A stretch of DNA of 64,000 nt from Pseudonocardia abyssalis (GCF_019263705.2 NZ_JADQDK010000001.1:6200001-6264000); one strand, 5' to 3'; positions 17,801 through 26,822 are shown, numbered from the stretch's first letter. Translations and numbers: made by a program. The notes: generated from the letters alone by a model not told the origin.

Positions 17801-19222
17801 CACCGTGAACTCGGTGCGGCCGGGGCGGCTCGTCACGTCCACCGTGCCCCGGTGCGCCGCGACCACCGCGGAGACGATCGCCAGGCCCAACCCGGTGCTG
17901 CCGCTCTCCCGCGACCGCGAGCTCGATCCCCGCGCGAACCGCTCGAACACCCGCGGTGCCAGCTCGGGCGCGATCCCCGGCCCGTCGTCGACGACCGTCA
18001 GCACCACACCGCCGTCGCGCGGCGCCAGCCCGACCGACACCCGCGTCCCCGGCGGCGTGTGCGTGCGGGCGTTGGCCAGCAGGTTGTTGAGCACCTGGGC
18101 GAGCCGGGATGGGTCGCCGGTGACGGTCACCGGCTCGTCGGGCAGGTCGAGCAGCCAGCGGTGCCCCGGACCGGCGACGTGCGCGTCGTTGACGGCGTCG
18201 AGGACGAGGTGGGTGAGGTCGACCTCGACGCGCTCCAGCGGGCGGCCCGCGTCGAGGCGGGCGAGCAGCAGGAGGTCCTCGACGAGCGTGCTCATCCGCT
18301 CCGCCGACGACGAGATGCGCTGCAGCGAGTACGCCGCCTCCTCGGTCAGCTCGCCGCGGCGCGACAGCTCGGCGTACCCGCGGATCGCGGCCAGCGGGGT
18401 GCGCAGCTCGTGGCTGGCGTCGGCGACGAACTGGCGCAGCCGCAGCTCGCTCGCGTGCCGCTCCTCGAGCGCCGAACCCACGTGGTCGAGCATCCGGTTG
18501 AGCGCGGTGCCGACCTGCCCCACCTCGCTGCGCGGGTTCGTCACCGGCACGCGCTCGACGAGCTCCACCGCCCCGCTGGCCAGCGGCAGGGCGCTGACCC
18601 GCGACGCCGTGGCCGCGACCTCCTCCAGCGGCCGAAGCTCCCGGCGCACCGCGACCGCCCCGGCCACCCCCGCGCCGAGCAGGGCCACCGCGACGACGAC
18701 GACCTCGATCGTCACGAGCGTCGACAGCGTCTCCTGCAGCGGCCGCTCGGACTGGCCGGTCACGACCGTCACCGTGTCGCCGTCGGCCTCGGTGCGCTCG
18801 CCGGCGACGAGCCGGTAGCTGCCCAGCTCGCCGAGCTCCGCGCTGCGGGGCCGGTCGCCGACCACGACGTCGAGCAGGGCGGAGGTGACCTCCGAGGGCA
18901 CCGGCTGACTCGTCCCGCGGCGGTCGAGCACCGCGGCGCTCGTGACCCGCCCGTCGGTGATCTCGGCGACGAGCACCCCGAACGGCAGCCCCGGCCCGAA
19001 CGGTGCGCCCGCGGGCAGGTCGTCGCCGTCGGGCGGGGTGCGGGCGCTGTCGTCCGGCGGCAGCCCGCGGGCGATCCCGCCCGTCGCGCGGAGGTTCTCG
19101 TCGAGCTGGTCGACGAGGATCCCGTTCAGCGACACCGTCGTGACGATCCCGATCAGGGCCCCCGTCACGGCGAGCAGGAGCAGGACGGTCGCGACCAGCC
19201 GCGCCCGCAGGGTGCCCCTCAC
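17786..19222 (-). CDS. Sensor histidine kinase of an OmpR-type two-component system
   Basis: This 478-residue membrane kinase has a first transmembrane helix at about residues 10-32, an extracytoplasmic sensor segment, and a second helix near 165-190. A HAMP linker follows, then the H-box FVADASHELRTPLAAIRGY near residue 267. The N-box is LNNLLANARTHTP, G1 is VVDDGPGIAPEL and G2 is GSTGLGLAIV. GTG 19222 overlaps the regulator stop by GTGA. The gene lies on the same strand as, and upstream of, the GT39/GT2-GtrA pair, an arrangement common in actinomycetes. Those genes are its likely targets. Confidence 0.92.
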   Translation of the reverse strand: MRGTLRARLVATVLLLLAVTGALIGIVTTVSLNGILVDQLDENLRATGGIARGLPPDDSARTPPDGDDLPAGAPFGPGLPFGVLVAEITDGRVTSAAVLDRRGTSQPVPSEVTSALLDVVVGDRPRSAELGELGSYRLVAGERTEADGDTVTVVTGQSERPLQETLSTLVTIEVVVVAVALLGAGVAGAVAVRRELRPLEEVAATASRVSALPLASGAVELVERVPVTNPRSEVGQVGTALNRMLDHVGSALEERHASELRLRQFVADASHELRTPLAAIRGYAELSRRGELTEEAAYSLQRISSSAERMSTLVEDLLLLARLDAGRPLERVEVDLTHLVLDAVNDAHVAGPGHRWLLDLPDEPVTVTGDPSRLAQVLNNLLANARTHTPPGTRVSVGLAPRDGGVVLTVVDDGPGIAPELAPRVFERFARGSSSRSRESGSTGLGLAIVSAVVAAHRGTVDVTSRPGRTEFTVTLPH

Positions 19223-19950
19223 CCGGCCGGTTTCAGGACGTACCCGGCCCCGCGCACGGTGTGGATCATCGGCTCGCGCCCGGCGTCGATCTTCTTTCGC
19301 AGGTAGGAGACGTAGAGCTCGACGACGTTGGACTGGCCGCCGAAGTCGTAGTGCCAGACGCGGTCGAGGATCTGGGCCTTGCTCAGCACGCGCTTGGGGT
19401 TGCGCATGAGGAAGCGCAGCAGCTCGAACTCGGTCGCCGTCAGCTCGACGAGCGCGTCGGCGCGGCGGACCTCGTGGCTGTCCTCGTCGAGCGTGAGGTC
19501 GCCGACGACCAGCTCCGTGCCCTGGCGCACCGCGGCCATCCCCGAGCGGCGCAGCAGCCCGCGCAGCCGCGCGACCAGCTCCTCGATGCTGAACGGCTTG
19601 GTGACGTAGTCGTCGCCGCCCGCGGTCAGGCCGGCGACGCGGTCCTCGACGGCGTCGCGGGCGGTGAGGAACAGGACCGGCACCTCCGGGGTGTCGGCGC
19701 GCATGCGGCGCAGCACCTCGAGGCCGTCGAAGTCGGGGAGCATCACGTCGAGGACGACCGCGTCGGGCCGGAACTCGCGCGCCCCGCGCACCGCGGACGA
19801 GCCGTCGGCCGCCGTGCGGACCTCCCAGCCCTCGTAGCGCAGGGCCATGGACAGCAGCTCGGCCAGCGTGGACTCGTCGTCGACGACGAGCACGCGGATC
19901 GCGCCGCCGTCGGCGCGGCGCAGCGGCACCTGCTCGTTCATCGTCGACAT
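19219..19950 (-). CDS. OmpR/PhoB-family response regulator
   Basis: The 243-residue regulator has a receiver domain (acid pair in VVDDES, phospho-acceptor Asp68 in VVLDVMLPD, conserved Lys in YVTKPFS). It ends in a winged-helix domain (ELTATEFELLRFLMRNP, then VELYVSYLRKKID and HTVRGAGYVL). It is the first gene of the unit with the histidine kinase and would bind direct repeats in target promoters. It resembles mycobacterial TcrX/PrrA-like regulators. ATG 19950 is used; ATG 19938 is an alternative. Confidence 0.93.
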   Translation of the reverse strand: MSTMNEQVPLRRADGGAIRVLVVDDESTLAELLSMALRYEGWEVRTAADGSSAVRGAREFRPDAVVLDVMLPDFDGLEVLRRMRADTPEVPVLFLTARDAVEDRVAGLTAGGDDYVTKPFSIEELVARLRGLLRRSGMAAVRQGTELVVGDLTLDEDSHEVRRADALVELTATEFELLRFLMRNPKRVLSKAQILDRVWHYDFGGQSNVVELYVSYLRKKIDAGREPMIHTVRGAGYVLKPAG

Positions 19951-20045
19951 GCTAGTGACCCTCGCGCGCGGAGCTGTCCCGTCGCTGGGAGAGACCTGTG
20001 CGCCTGCTGTGGAACCGGACGGCTCCCGATTCCGTGCACGTCGGC

Positions 20046-20230
20046 ATGTTCACCGCCGACGCCATCGCGTTCCTGTCCGAGATCGCCGACGACAGCACCC
20101 CGGGTTCTTCGCCGCCCACCGCGACCGCCACACCGCCGCGCTCGCCACCCCGATGCGGGGAGACGTGGCGCGCGGCCGGCCCGGTGCTGCGCTGGCTCGA
20201 CCACCACGTCGGGCGCGGCCGACCCGGTCG
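20046..20230 (+). pseudogene. Remnant of a DUF2461 protein
   Basis: MFTADAIAFLSEIADD continues, after a +1 shift near 20097, into PGFFAAHRDRHTAALATPMR. Together they match the N-terminus of DUF2461 proteins (FxxxALAFLxxLAxDNxxxFFxAHRDxY). The following Gly/Arg/Pro-rich sequence shows no further family similarity. It fills most of the 430-bp space between the response regulator and the thiolase-like gene. Confidence 0.45.
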
Positions 20231-20366
20231 TACCCCGCCCCCGCCCGGAGCCGCCCGCCGCCGGGCGATCGCCGCCGGGTGATCACCGGGGGTGGTCCGC
20301 AGGTGCCACCGGCGACACCCGGGGGCCACTCCTGGCGATCATGGCCCGGGGCCCCGGCGGCGTCTG

Positions 20367-20372
20367 TAGCGT
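20367..20372 (+). promoter_or_regulatory. Likely -10 box, leaderless promoter (TAGCGT)
   Basis: TAGCGT ends 7 nt before GTG 20380, placing transcription initiation at the start codon. Confidence 0.5.
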
Positions 20373-20379
20373 CGCCGTC

Positions 20380-21861
20380 GTGACGTCAGACGAACGGCGG
20401 CCGGTGCTGGTCGGGGTCGGGCAGGTCCGAGGCAACCGGGAGCGGACGGTCGAGGGGGCGCGCGAGCCCTTCCCCCTGATCCTCGACGCCGTGCGCGCGG
20501 CGGCGACCGACGGCGGCATCGACCTCACGACCCTCGACGCGGTCTGTACCGTGCACGTCGCGAGCTGGGCCTACGACGACCTCGCCGCCCGCGTCGCCCG
20601 CGAGATCGGGGCGACGCCGCGGCACACCCTCGACACGGGGGTCGGTGGCCAGCGCCCCGCCGAGCTGCTGGAGCAGGCGGCGGCGCGGATCGCGGCGGGT
20701 GACTCGCGGGTCGCGCTGATCGTCGGCGGCGAGGCGCAGGCGTCGGTGCAGGCGCTGTGGCGCAACGGGATCGACCCCGCGGAGCGCTGGAGCGCCACGC
20801 CCGGCGGGCCGCCGTCGTTCGAGGAGACCGGGCTGCGCAGCGACGCCATGACCCGCACCGGGCTCGTGCTGCCGACGCGCGTCTACCCGCTGTTCGAGAA
20901 CGCGCTGCGCGCCGCCCGCGGGGAGAGCCCGGAGCGGGCCGCGCGGGCCTCCGCGGAGCTGTACGCGGCGTTCTCGCAGGTCGCGGCGACGAACCCGGCC
21001 GCGTGGAACCCCGAGCCGCGCTCCGCCGACGAGATCGCCACCGTCGGACCCGGCAACCGGATGGTGTGCGAGCCGTACCCGCTCTCGCTCAACGCGATGC
21101 CGATGGTCGACCAGGCCGCCGCGGTCGTCGTCACCTCGCTGGCCGCGGCCCGCGAGGCGGGCGTGCCGGAGGACCGGATCGTGCACGTGTGGGGCGGGGC
21201 GGGCGCCCACGACGCCGCCGACGCACTCGCCCGGCCGAGCTTCGCGGCGTCGGCCGCACTGTCCGACGTCCTCGACCGCACCCTCGCCGCGACGGGCCTG
21301 AGCGCCGCCGACCTCGACGTCATCGACGTCTACAGCTGCTTCCCCGTCGTCCCGAAGCTGGTCGGGGAGCACCTGGGGATCGCGCCGCCGGTCGGGGTCA
21401 CGGGCGGGCACTCGGCGTTCGGCGGGCCGCTGTCGAGCTACACGCTGCACGCGCTGGTGGCCGTCACCGAGCACCTGCGTAGGGAGCGCGGCACCGCGCT
21501 GGTGCACGGCAACGGCGGCTACCTCACCCACGAGCACGCGCTCGTCGTCAGCACGACACCCCACGACTACGTCGGCGATCCCGAGTCCCGGGACACCGCG
21601 GGGCCGGGGCCCGCGGTGCGAGAGCGCGTCGACGGCGAGGAGGTGACGGTGGAGACCGCCACCGTCGAGCACGGCCGCGACGGCACCCCGGCGCAGGGCT
21701 TCCTGGTGGCGCGCACCGCGGAGGGGGCGCGGTACTGCGCATCCACCGTCCCCGGGGACGTCGCGAGCGCACGGGCGCTGTCGCTGGGGCTGGGCGAGAC
21801 GGTCGGGCGGAGGGTCCGCGCGACGACGACGGGCGAGCACGTGGTGGTGGAGACGACATGA
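20380..21861 (+). CDS. Thiolase-superfamily protein (acetyl-CoA acetyltransferase/SCP-x type)
   Basis: The 493-residue protein belongs to the SCP-x/lipid-transfer-type thiolases, which are often annotated acetyl-CoA acetyltransferase. Visible parts are DTGVGGQRPAELLEQAAARI, the VDQAAAVVVTSL segment, VIDVYSCFPVVPKL and GGHSAFGGPLSSYTLHALV. A C-terminal OB-like extension follows. The N-terminal nucleophile position does not show the classic thiolase C-x-S context, so the chemistry may differ. ATGA overlap with a downstream acyl-CoA dehydrogenase implies a joint role in degrading an acyl-CoA or steroid side chain. Confidence 0.8.
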   Translation: MTSDERRPVLVGVGQVRGNRERTVEGAREPFPLILDAVRAAATDGGIDLTTLDAVCTVHVASWAYDDLAARVAREIGATPRHTLDTGVGGQRPAELLEQAAARIAAGDSRVALIVGGEAQASVQALWRNGIDPAERWSATPGGPPSFEETGLRSDAMTRTGLVLPTRVYPLFENALRAARGESPERAARASAELYAAFSQVAATNPAAWNPEPRSADEIATVGPGNRMVCEPYPLSLNAMPMVDQAAAVVVTSLAAAREAGVPEDRIVHVWGGAGAHDAADALARPSFAASAALSDVLDRTLAATGLSAADLDVIDVYSCFPVVPKLVGEHLGIAPPVGVTGGHSAFGGPLSSYTLHALVAVTEHLRRERGTALVHGNGGYLTHEHALVVSTTPHDYVGDPESRDTAGPGPAVRERVDGEEVTVETATVEHGRDGTPAQGFLVARTAEGARYCASTVPGDVASARALSLGLGETVGRRVRATTTGEHVVVETT

Positions 21862-23000
21862 CCGATCCCTGGCGCACCGACGAGCGGAACGCGCTGCGGG
21901 CGCTCGTCGCCGACTTCACGACCCGCGAGATCGTGCCGCACCTGGCCGACTGGGAGCGCGACGGGGAGGTCCCGCGTGAGCTGCACCGGAAGGCCGCGGC
22001 CGTCGGGCTGCTCGGCGTCGCGCACCCGGAGGAGGTCGGCGGGGGCGGCGGCGACGCGATCGACGGCTTCCTCGTCGCGGAGCAGATCATCCTGTCCGGC
22101 GGCTCGGGCGGGCTGGTCGCGGCGCTGCTCACGCACGGGATCGCGCTGCCGCACATCATCGCGGCCGGTGACCCGGACCTGATCGACCGGTTCGCGCGCC
22201 CCACCCTGGCCGGTGAGCTGATCGGCGCGCTGGGGATCACCGAGCCCGAGGGTGGGTCCGACGTCGCCGGGATCCGTACCCGGGCGCGCCGCGAGGGCGA
22301 CGAGTACGTCGTCGACGGGGCGAAGCTCTACATCACCTCCGGCGTGCGGGCCGACTTCGTGACCACCGCGGTGCGCACGGGCGGCGAGGGGCACGCGGGG
22401 GTGTCGCTGCTCGTCGTCGAGAAGGGCTCGCCGGGGTTCGCCGTCTCGCGCAAGCTCGACAAGATGGGCTGGCTCTGCTCCGACACCGCGGAGCTGTCCT
22501 ACGCCGGGGTCCGCGTGCCGGTGGGGCACCTCGTCGGCGCCGAGGGCACCGGGTTCCTGCAGATCGCGCAGCAGTTCCAGAGCGAGCGCCTGTCGCTGGC
22601 CGTGCAGGCCTACGCCACCGCGCAGCGCTGCTTCGACCTCACCAGCACCTGGATCCGCGAGCGCGAGACGTTCGGGCGGCCGCTGTCCTCGCGGCAGGTC
22701 GTGCGGCACCGGATGGCCGAGACGGCCCGGCAGATCGACGTGGCGCGGGTCTACACGCAGACGGTGACGACCCGCTGGCTCGCCGGGGAGTCGATGCTCA
22801 TGGAGACCGCGATGGCCAAGAACACCGCGGTGGCTGCGTGCGACCACGCCGTCTACGAGTGCGTCCAGCTCCTCGGCGGGCTCGGCTACATGCGCGAGCA
22901 CGAGGTGGAGCGGCACTACCGCGACGCGCGGCTGCTGAGCATCGGCGGCGGCACCACGGAGATCATGAACGAGATCATCGTGAAGCTGCTGGGCTTCTAG
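21858..23000 (+). CDS. Acyl-CoA dehydrogenase
   Basis: The 380-residue FAD enzyme has the full family layout. The helical N-domain ends in LGITEPEGGSDVAGI, the beta-domain contains VDGAKLYITSGVRADF, and the helical C-domain has QLLGGLGYMREHEVERHYRD. It ends with IGGGTTEIMNEIIVK. The C-terminal position that is Glu in medium-chain enzymes (EGT) is Gly here (GGGT), as in branches with the base elsewhere. It is coupled to the thiolase-like gene by ATGA. Its stop codon shares the CTAG tetranucleotide with that of the convergent siderophore-interacting gene. Confidence 0.92.
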   Translation: MTDPWRTDERNALRALVADFTTREIVPHLADWERDGEVPRELHRKAAAVGLLGVAHPEEVGGGGGDAIDGFLVAEQIILSGGSGGLVAALLTHGIALPHIIAAGDPDLIDRFARPTLAGELIGALGITEPEGGSDVAGIRTRARREGDEYVVDGAKLYITSGVRADFVTTAVRTGGEGHAGVSLLVVEKGSPGFAVSRKLDKMGWLCSDTAELSYAGVRVPVGHLVGAEGTGFLQIAQQFQSERLSLAVQAYATAQRCFDLTSTWIRERETFGRPLSSRQVVRHRMAETARQIDVARVYTQTVTTRWLAGESMLMETAMAKNTAVAACDHAVYECVQLLGGLGYMREHEVERHYRDARLLSIGGGTTEIMNEIIVKLLGF

Positions 23001-23731
23001 CGGGCCCGCCAGTAGCCGGTGGCGTAGACGGCGCGGCGGTCGATGCCGCGGTCGTCGAGCAGGTGCTTGCGCAGGTCCTTGACGCACGCGCTCTCGCCCG
23101 AGAGCCACGCCTGCCCGCGGCCGGGCGGGAACTCCGCCGCCCGCACCGCCTCGGCCAGCGGCGCCCCGGCCGCGCGGTCACCGCGGTGCACCCAGGTGAC
23201 GATGCCGGGCAGCGCCTGCTCCTCGGCCGCGTCGGCGACCTCCACGAACACGAGCGCGGGCACGCCGGGCGGGAGGGCGTCGAGCACGGTGGCGACCGCG
23301 GGGAGGGCGGTCTCGTCACCGATCACGACGTGGAAGTCGGCTCCCGCGTCGGGGTCGTAGCGCCCGCCCGGCTCGGAGACGCCGACCCAGGCGCCCGGCT
23401 GCGCCTCGGCCGCCCAGGCCGCGGCGGGCCCGTCGCCGTGCAGCACGAAGTCGACATCGAGCTCGCCCGCGCCCGCGTCGAACCGCCGCACCGTGTACGT
23501 CCGGATCGCCGGCCGGGCCTCACCCGTGGGCCACACCGGCCCGCCCGACGCGGCGCGGGGCACCGCGGGGCGCTCCTGGCCGGGCACGGGGAAGAACATC
23601 TTGATCCGGCGGTCCGGGCCGTCGCCGGGGAAGCCGGCGAGCTCGTCGCCGCCGAGCGTCACGCGGATCATCCGCGGGGTGACCCGCTCGCTGCGCCGGA
23701 CCTGCAGCAGGCGGGGTGCCGTCGTGCTCAT
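22997..23731 (-). CDS. Siderophore-interacting protein (FAD-binding ferric-siderophore reductase)
   Basis: The 244-residue protein is of the SIP/ViuB type. A FAD-binding domain carries RTYTVRRFD, followed by ELDVDFVLHGDGPAAAWA. The NAD(P)H-binding half carries VVIGDETALPAVATVLDAL and ends WLSGESACVKDLRKHL. These enzymes reduce Fe(III)-siderophores in the cytoplasm. No siderophore synthesis or uptake gene is adjacent. Its 5' end lies 7 nt beyond the TetR gene, so the two may be cotranscribed from the TetR promoter. Confidence 0.9.
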   Translation of the reverse strand: MSTTAPRLLQVRRSERVTPRMIRVTLGGDELAGFPGDGPDRRIKMFFPVPGQERPAVPRAASGGPVWPTGEARPAIRTYTVRRFDAGAGELDVDFVLHGDGPAAAWAAEAQPGAWVGVSEPGGRYDPDAGADFHVVIGDETALPAVATVLDALPPGVPALVFVEVADAAEEQALPGIVTWVHRGDRAAGAPLAEAVRAAEFPPGRGQAWLSGESACVKDLRKHLLDDRGIDRRAVYATGYWRAR

Positions 23732-23738
23732 CGGAGGA

Positions 23739-24341
23739 TCATCCCGTGCCCGGGTTCAGCGTCCCCAACCCCGTCCAGGCCAGGTCCATGAGGTACTGCG
23801 TGGCCTGCTCGCTCGTGACCGTCCGGGCACTGCCGCGCCACACGGCCAGCCGCTCGCACGCCCCCACGATCACCTGCGCCCAGCCTGCGAGCTGCTGCGG
23901 GTCGGTGCCGGGGGCCTGCACGGCGAGCAGGGCGGCGATGAAGTCGGTCTGCTGCGCGCGGATGCCTTCCAGCGCCTCGCCCGCGACCGTCGACTCGCAG
24001 TACAGCAGCGTCCACTCCGGCTCGTGGCGCTCGAGGTAGTCGAAGAACGCGCGGGTGCCGCGGCGCAGCATCTCCTCGGGGGTGTCGGCGGACGCGGCCG
24101 CGCTCGACGTGACCTCCAGCAGCTCTGCGCGCGCCCGCGAGATGCAGGCGAGCAACAGGCCGTCCTTGGAGCCGAAGTGGGTGTAGAGCACGGGCTTGGT
24201 GACGCCCACGCGCTCGGCGACGGCGTCCATCGACGCGTTCTGGAAGCCCCGTTCGCTGAACACGACGACGGCGGCGTCGAGGATCTGCTGCTCGCGCTCC
24301 GCCCGGCCGACGCGGCGACGGGGGGCTCGTGTCGTCGTCAC
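23739..24341 (-). CDS. TetR-family repressor divergent from a Baeyer-Villiger monooxygenase
   Basis: The 200-residue regulator has an N-terminal TetR helix-turn-helix (MDAVAERVGVTKPVLYTHFG, about residues 38-57) and an all-helical ligand-binding domain. GTG 24341 lies 72 nt from the divergent monooxygenase start. Three copies of GGTAAC, spaced exactly 14 bp apart, lie between them. The layout parallels EthR/EthA of mycobacteria, where a TetR repressor controls a neighbouring monooxygenase. Repression of both genes and relief by a ketone-like ligand are inferred. Confidence 0.9.
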   Translation of the reverse strand: MTTTRAPRRRVGRAEREQQILDAAVVVFSERGFQNASMDAVAERVGVTKPVLYTHFGSKDGLLLACISRARAELLEVTSSAAASADTPEEMLRRGTRAFFDYLERHEPEWTLLYCESTVAGEALEGIRAQQTDFIAALLAVQAPGTDPQQLAGWAQVIVGACERLAVWRGSARTVTSEQATQYLMDLAWTGLGTLNPGTG

Positions 24342-24351
24342 GGGAAGACCC

Positions 24352-24392
24352 TACCGCAGGTAACTTACTCGTGGTAACTTACCGCCGGTAAC
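24352..24392. promoter_or_regulatory. Multi-copy TetR operator with 14-bp periodicity
   Basis: GGTAACTTAC occurs at 24359 and 24373 and GGTAAC at 24387. The palindromes TACC-GCA-GGTA (24352-24362), TTAC-TCGTG-GTAA (24365-24377) and TACCG-C-CGGTA (24380-24390) interlock with them. The site occupies most of the divergent promoter region and could hold two or more repressor dimers side by side. Confidence 0.7.
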
Positions 24393-24413
24393 AGTGACCC
24401 GGGAGGACGTGGG

Positions 24414-25871
24414 ATGACCGATCAGACCGTGGACGTGGCCATCGTCGGCAGCGGGTTCGCCGGGCTCGGCGCCGCCGTGAAGCTCGCGGAGGCCGGACGC
24501 GGCGACTTCGTCATCCTGGAGAAGGGCGACAGCGTCGGCGGCACCTGGCGGGACAACACGTACCCGGGCTGCGCCTGCGACGTGCAGAGCCACCTGTACT
24601 CCTTCTCCTTCGCCCCCAACCCGAACTGGACGCGGACGTTCGCACGCCAGCCGGAGATCCGCGCGTACCTGGAGTCGGTGACCGACCGCTACGGCCTGCG
24701 CGACCGGCTGCGCTTCGGCCGCGAGGTCACCGGCCTGGAGTGGGACGGCAGCCGTTGGGCCGTGAGCAGTGCCGACGGCTCCGTCGTGCACGCGCGCGCC
24801 GTCGTGTGGGGCACCGGGCCGCTGCACCTGCCGTCGACGCCCGAGATCGAGGGCATCGAGCAGTTCCGCGGCGCCGTGTTCCACTCCTCGCGCTGGAACC
24901 ACGACCACGACCTGCGCGACAAGCGCGTCGCCGTCATCGGGACGGGGGCGAGCGCGATCCAGTTCGTGCCCCACATCCAGCCCGAGGTCGCCGCGCTGAC
25001 GCTGTTCCAGCGGACCGCGCCGTGGGTGCTGCCCAAGCCCGATCGCGAGATCGCCGGCCCGCTCCGCGCGCTGTACAAGGCGCTCCCGGCGGCGCAGAAG
25101 GTGCAGCGCTCCCTGGTCTACGCGCGCAACGAGATGCTCGTGGGCGGCTTCCTCAAGCCCGCCCGCATGAAGATCATCGAGGGCTTCGCGCGCGCCTACC
25201 TGGACCGCAAGTTCGCCGACCGCCCCGACCTCAAGGCCAAGCTGACGCCGGACTTCACGATCGGCTGCAAGCGCATCCTCATGTCCAACGAGTACTACTC
25301 CTCGCTCAAGCAGTCCAACGTCGACGTCGTGACCGACGGGATCACCCGCGTCACCGAGACCGGTGTCGTCACGGCCGACGGGATCGAGCACGAGGTCGAC
25401 ACGATCATCTTCGGCACCGGGTTCCGGGTCGGGGAGAGCCTGGCCGACGTCACCGTCACCGGGCGCGACGGCGTCAAGCTCGCCGACGAGTGGGCCTCCG
25501 GTCCGCAGGCACTGCTCGGCACGACCGTCGCCGGGTTCCCCAACCTGTTCATGATGATCGGCCCGAACACCGGCCTCGGGCACAGCTCGATGGTGTTCAT
25601 GATCGAGTCGCAGACCAGCTTCATCCTCGACGCGCTGCGCCTGCTCGACGTCCACGGCGTCACCGCGATCGACACCCGCCGCGACCGCCAGGACGCCTTC
25701 AACGCCGACATCCAGAAGCGGCTGGTCGGCTCGGTGTGGAACACCGGCGGCTGCAAGTCCTGGTACCTGGACGCGGAGGGCAACAACCGCACGGTCTGGC
25801 CCGGCTACACGTTCGACTACCGGCGCCGCACCCGCAAGGTGAACCCGGCCGACCACGAACTGGTTGCATAG
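24414..25871 (+). CDS. FAD-dependent Baeyer-Villiger monooxygenase
   Basis: The 485-residue enzyme converts ketones to esters or lactones with FAD, NADPH and O2. It shows the first Rossmann motif (VGSGFAGLG), the second (VIGTGASAIQ) and the type I fingerprint F-R-G-x(3)-H-x(3)-W (residues near 155-165). It also has the GGTWRDNTYPGCACDVQSHLY block. GGGAGGACGTGGG provides a Shine-Dalgarno before ATG 24414. It is controlled by the adjacent TetR gene. menC begins 6 nt after its stop. Confidence 0.92.
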   Translation: MTDQTVDVAIVGSGFAGLGAAVKLAEAGRGDFVILEKGDSVGGTWRDNTYPGCACDVQSHLYSFSFAPNPNWTRTFARQPEIRAYLESVTDRYGLRDRLRFGREVTGLEWDGSRWAVSSADGSVVHARAVVWGTGPLHLPSTPEIEGIEQFRGAVFHSSRWNHDHDLRDKRVAVIGTGASAIQFVPHIQPEVAALTLFQRTAPWVLPKPDREIAGPLRALYKALPAAQKVQRSLVYARNEMLVGGFLKPARMKIIEGFARAYLDRKFADRPDLKAKLTPDFTIGCKRILMSNEYYSSLKQSNVDVVTDGITRVTETGVVTADGIEHEVDTIIFGTGFRVGESLADVTVTGRDGVKLADEWASGPQALLGTTVAGFPNLFMMIGPNTGLGHSSMVFMIESQTSFILDALRLLDVHGVTAIDTRRDRQDAFNADIQKRLVGSVWNTGGCKSWYLDAEGNNRTVWPGYTFDYRRRTRKVNPADHELVA

Positions 25872-25876
25872 GGACC

Positions 25877-26806
25877 GTGTACGTCTACTCCCTGCCGATG
25901 ACCACCCGCTTCCGCGGGATCACCGTCCGGGAGGGCCTGCTGCTCGAGGGGCCCGCGGGGTGGGGCGACTTCTGCCCCTTCCCGGAGTACGCCGACCCGG
26001 AGGCGCGCGCCTGGTTCGACGCCGCCCACGAGGCCGCGTTCGACGGCTGGCCCGCGCCGGTCCGGGACACGGTGCCGGTCAACGCGATCGTGCCGGCGGT
26101 GTCGCCGTCGGTCGCGCACGCGATGGTCGTGGCGTCGGGGTGCGGCACGGCGAAGGTGAAGGTGGCCGACGCGCCGGGGTCGCTGCCCGACGACCTCGCG
26201 CGCGTCGAGGCCGTCCGCGACGCAGTGGGGCCCGGCGGGCACGTGCGGGTCGACGCGAACGCGCGGTGGTCGGTGGACGAGGCCGTGGTGGCGATCCGCT
26301 CCCTGGACCGCGCGGCCGGGGGGCTCCAGTACGTCGAACAGCCGTGTGAGTCGCTCGCCGATCTCGCAGCGGTGCGCAGGCGGGTCGATGTGCGGATCGC
26401 CGCCGACGAGTCGATCCGCCGGGCGTCGGATCCGCTGAAGGTGGCCGTCGCGGGGGCGGCCGACGTCGTCGTGCTCAAGTGCGCGCCGCTCGGCGGGGTG
26501 CGCCGGGCGCTGGAGGTCGCGGAGGCGTGCGGGCTGCCGTGCGTGGTGTCCTCGGCGTTGGAGTCCGGGGTGGGGCTGGCCGCGGAGATCGCGCTGGCCG
26601 GGGCACTGCCGTCGCTGGAGTTCGCCTGCGGTCTGGGCACCGGCGCGCTGTTGGCGGCGGACGTCGTGCCCCCCCTCGCCCCGGTCGGCGGGCTGCTCCC
26701 GGTGCCCCGCACGCCCCCCGTCCCGATCCTCGACGAGGCACTCGCCGCCGACCCGGAGCGCACGGCGTGGTGGCTGGCCCGCCTGGCCCGGGTCCGTACC
26801 CCCTGA
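25877..26806 (+). CDS. menC: o-Succinylbenzoate synthase
   Basis: The 309-residue enolase-superfamily enzyme dehydrates SHCHC to o-succinylbenzoate in menaquinone synthesis. The catalytic residues are in place: KVKVAD (Lys-x-Lys), VDANARW (metal Asp), EQPCE (metal Glu), AADESIR (metal Asp) and VLKCAPLGG (second Lys). The N-terminus VYVYSLPMTTRFRGITVREG matches actinobacterial MenC, which favours GTG 25877 over ATG 25898. No other men genes are in view; it may be read through from the monooxygenase 5 bp upstream or have its own promoter. Confidence 0.92.
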   Translation: MYVYSLPMTTRFRGITVREGLLLEGPAGWGDFCPFPEYADPEARAWFDAAHEAAFDGWPAPVRDTVPVNAIVPAVSPSVAHAMVVASGCGTAKVKVADAPGSLPDDLARVEAVRDAVGPGGHVRVDANARWSVDEAVVAIRSLDRAAGGLQYVEQPCESLADLAAVRRRVDVRIAADESIRRASDPLKVAVAGAADVVVLKCAPLGGVRRALEVAEACGLPCVVSSALESGVGLAAEIALAGALPSLEFACGLGTGALLAADVVPPLAPVGGLLPVPRTPPVPILDEALAADPERTAWWLARLARVRTP

Positions 26807-26822
26807 CCCGCCGCCGCCCCTG

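Noticed and set aside
19261..20379. Long N-terminal extension of the thiolase-like protein across the two-component genes
   Set aside because: The frame merely stays open opposite the response regulator; a -10 box and GTG at 20380 give a family-sized protein.
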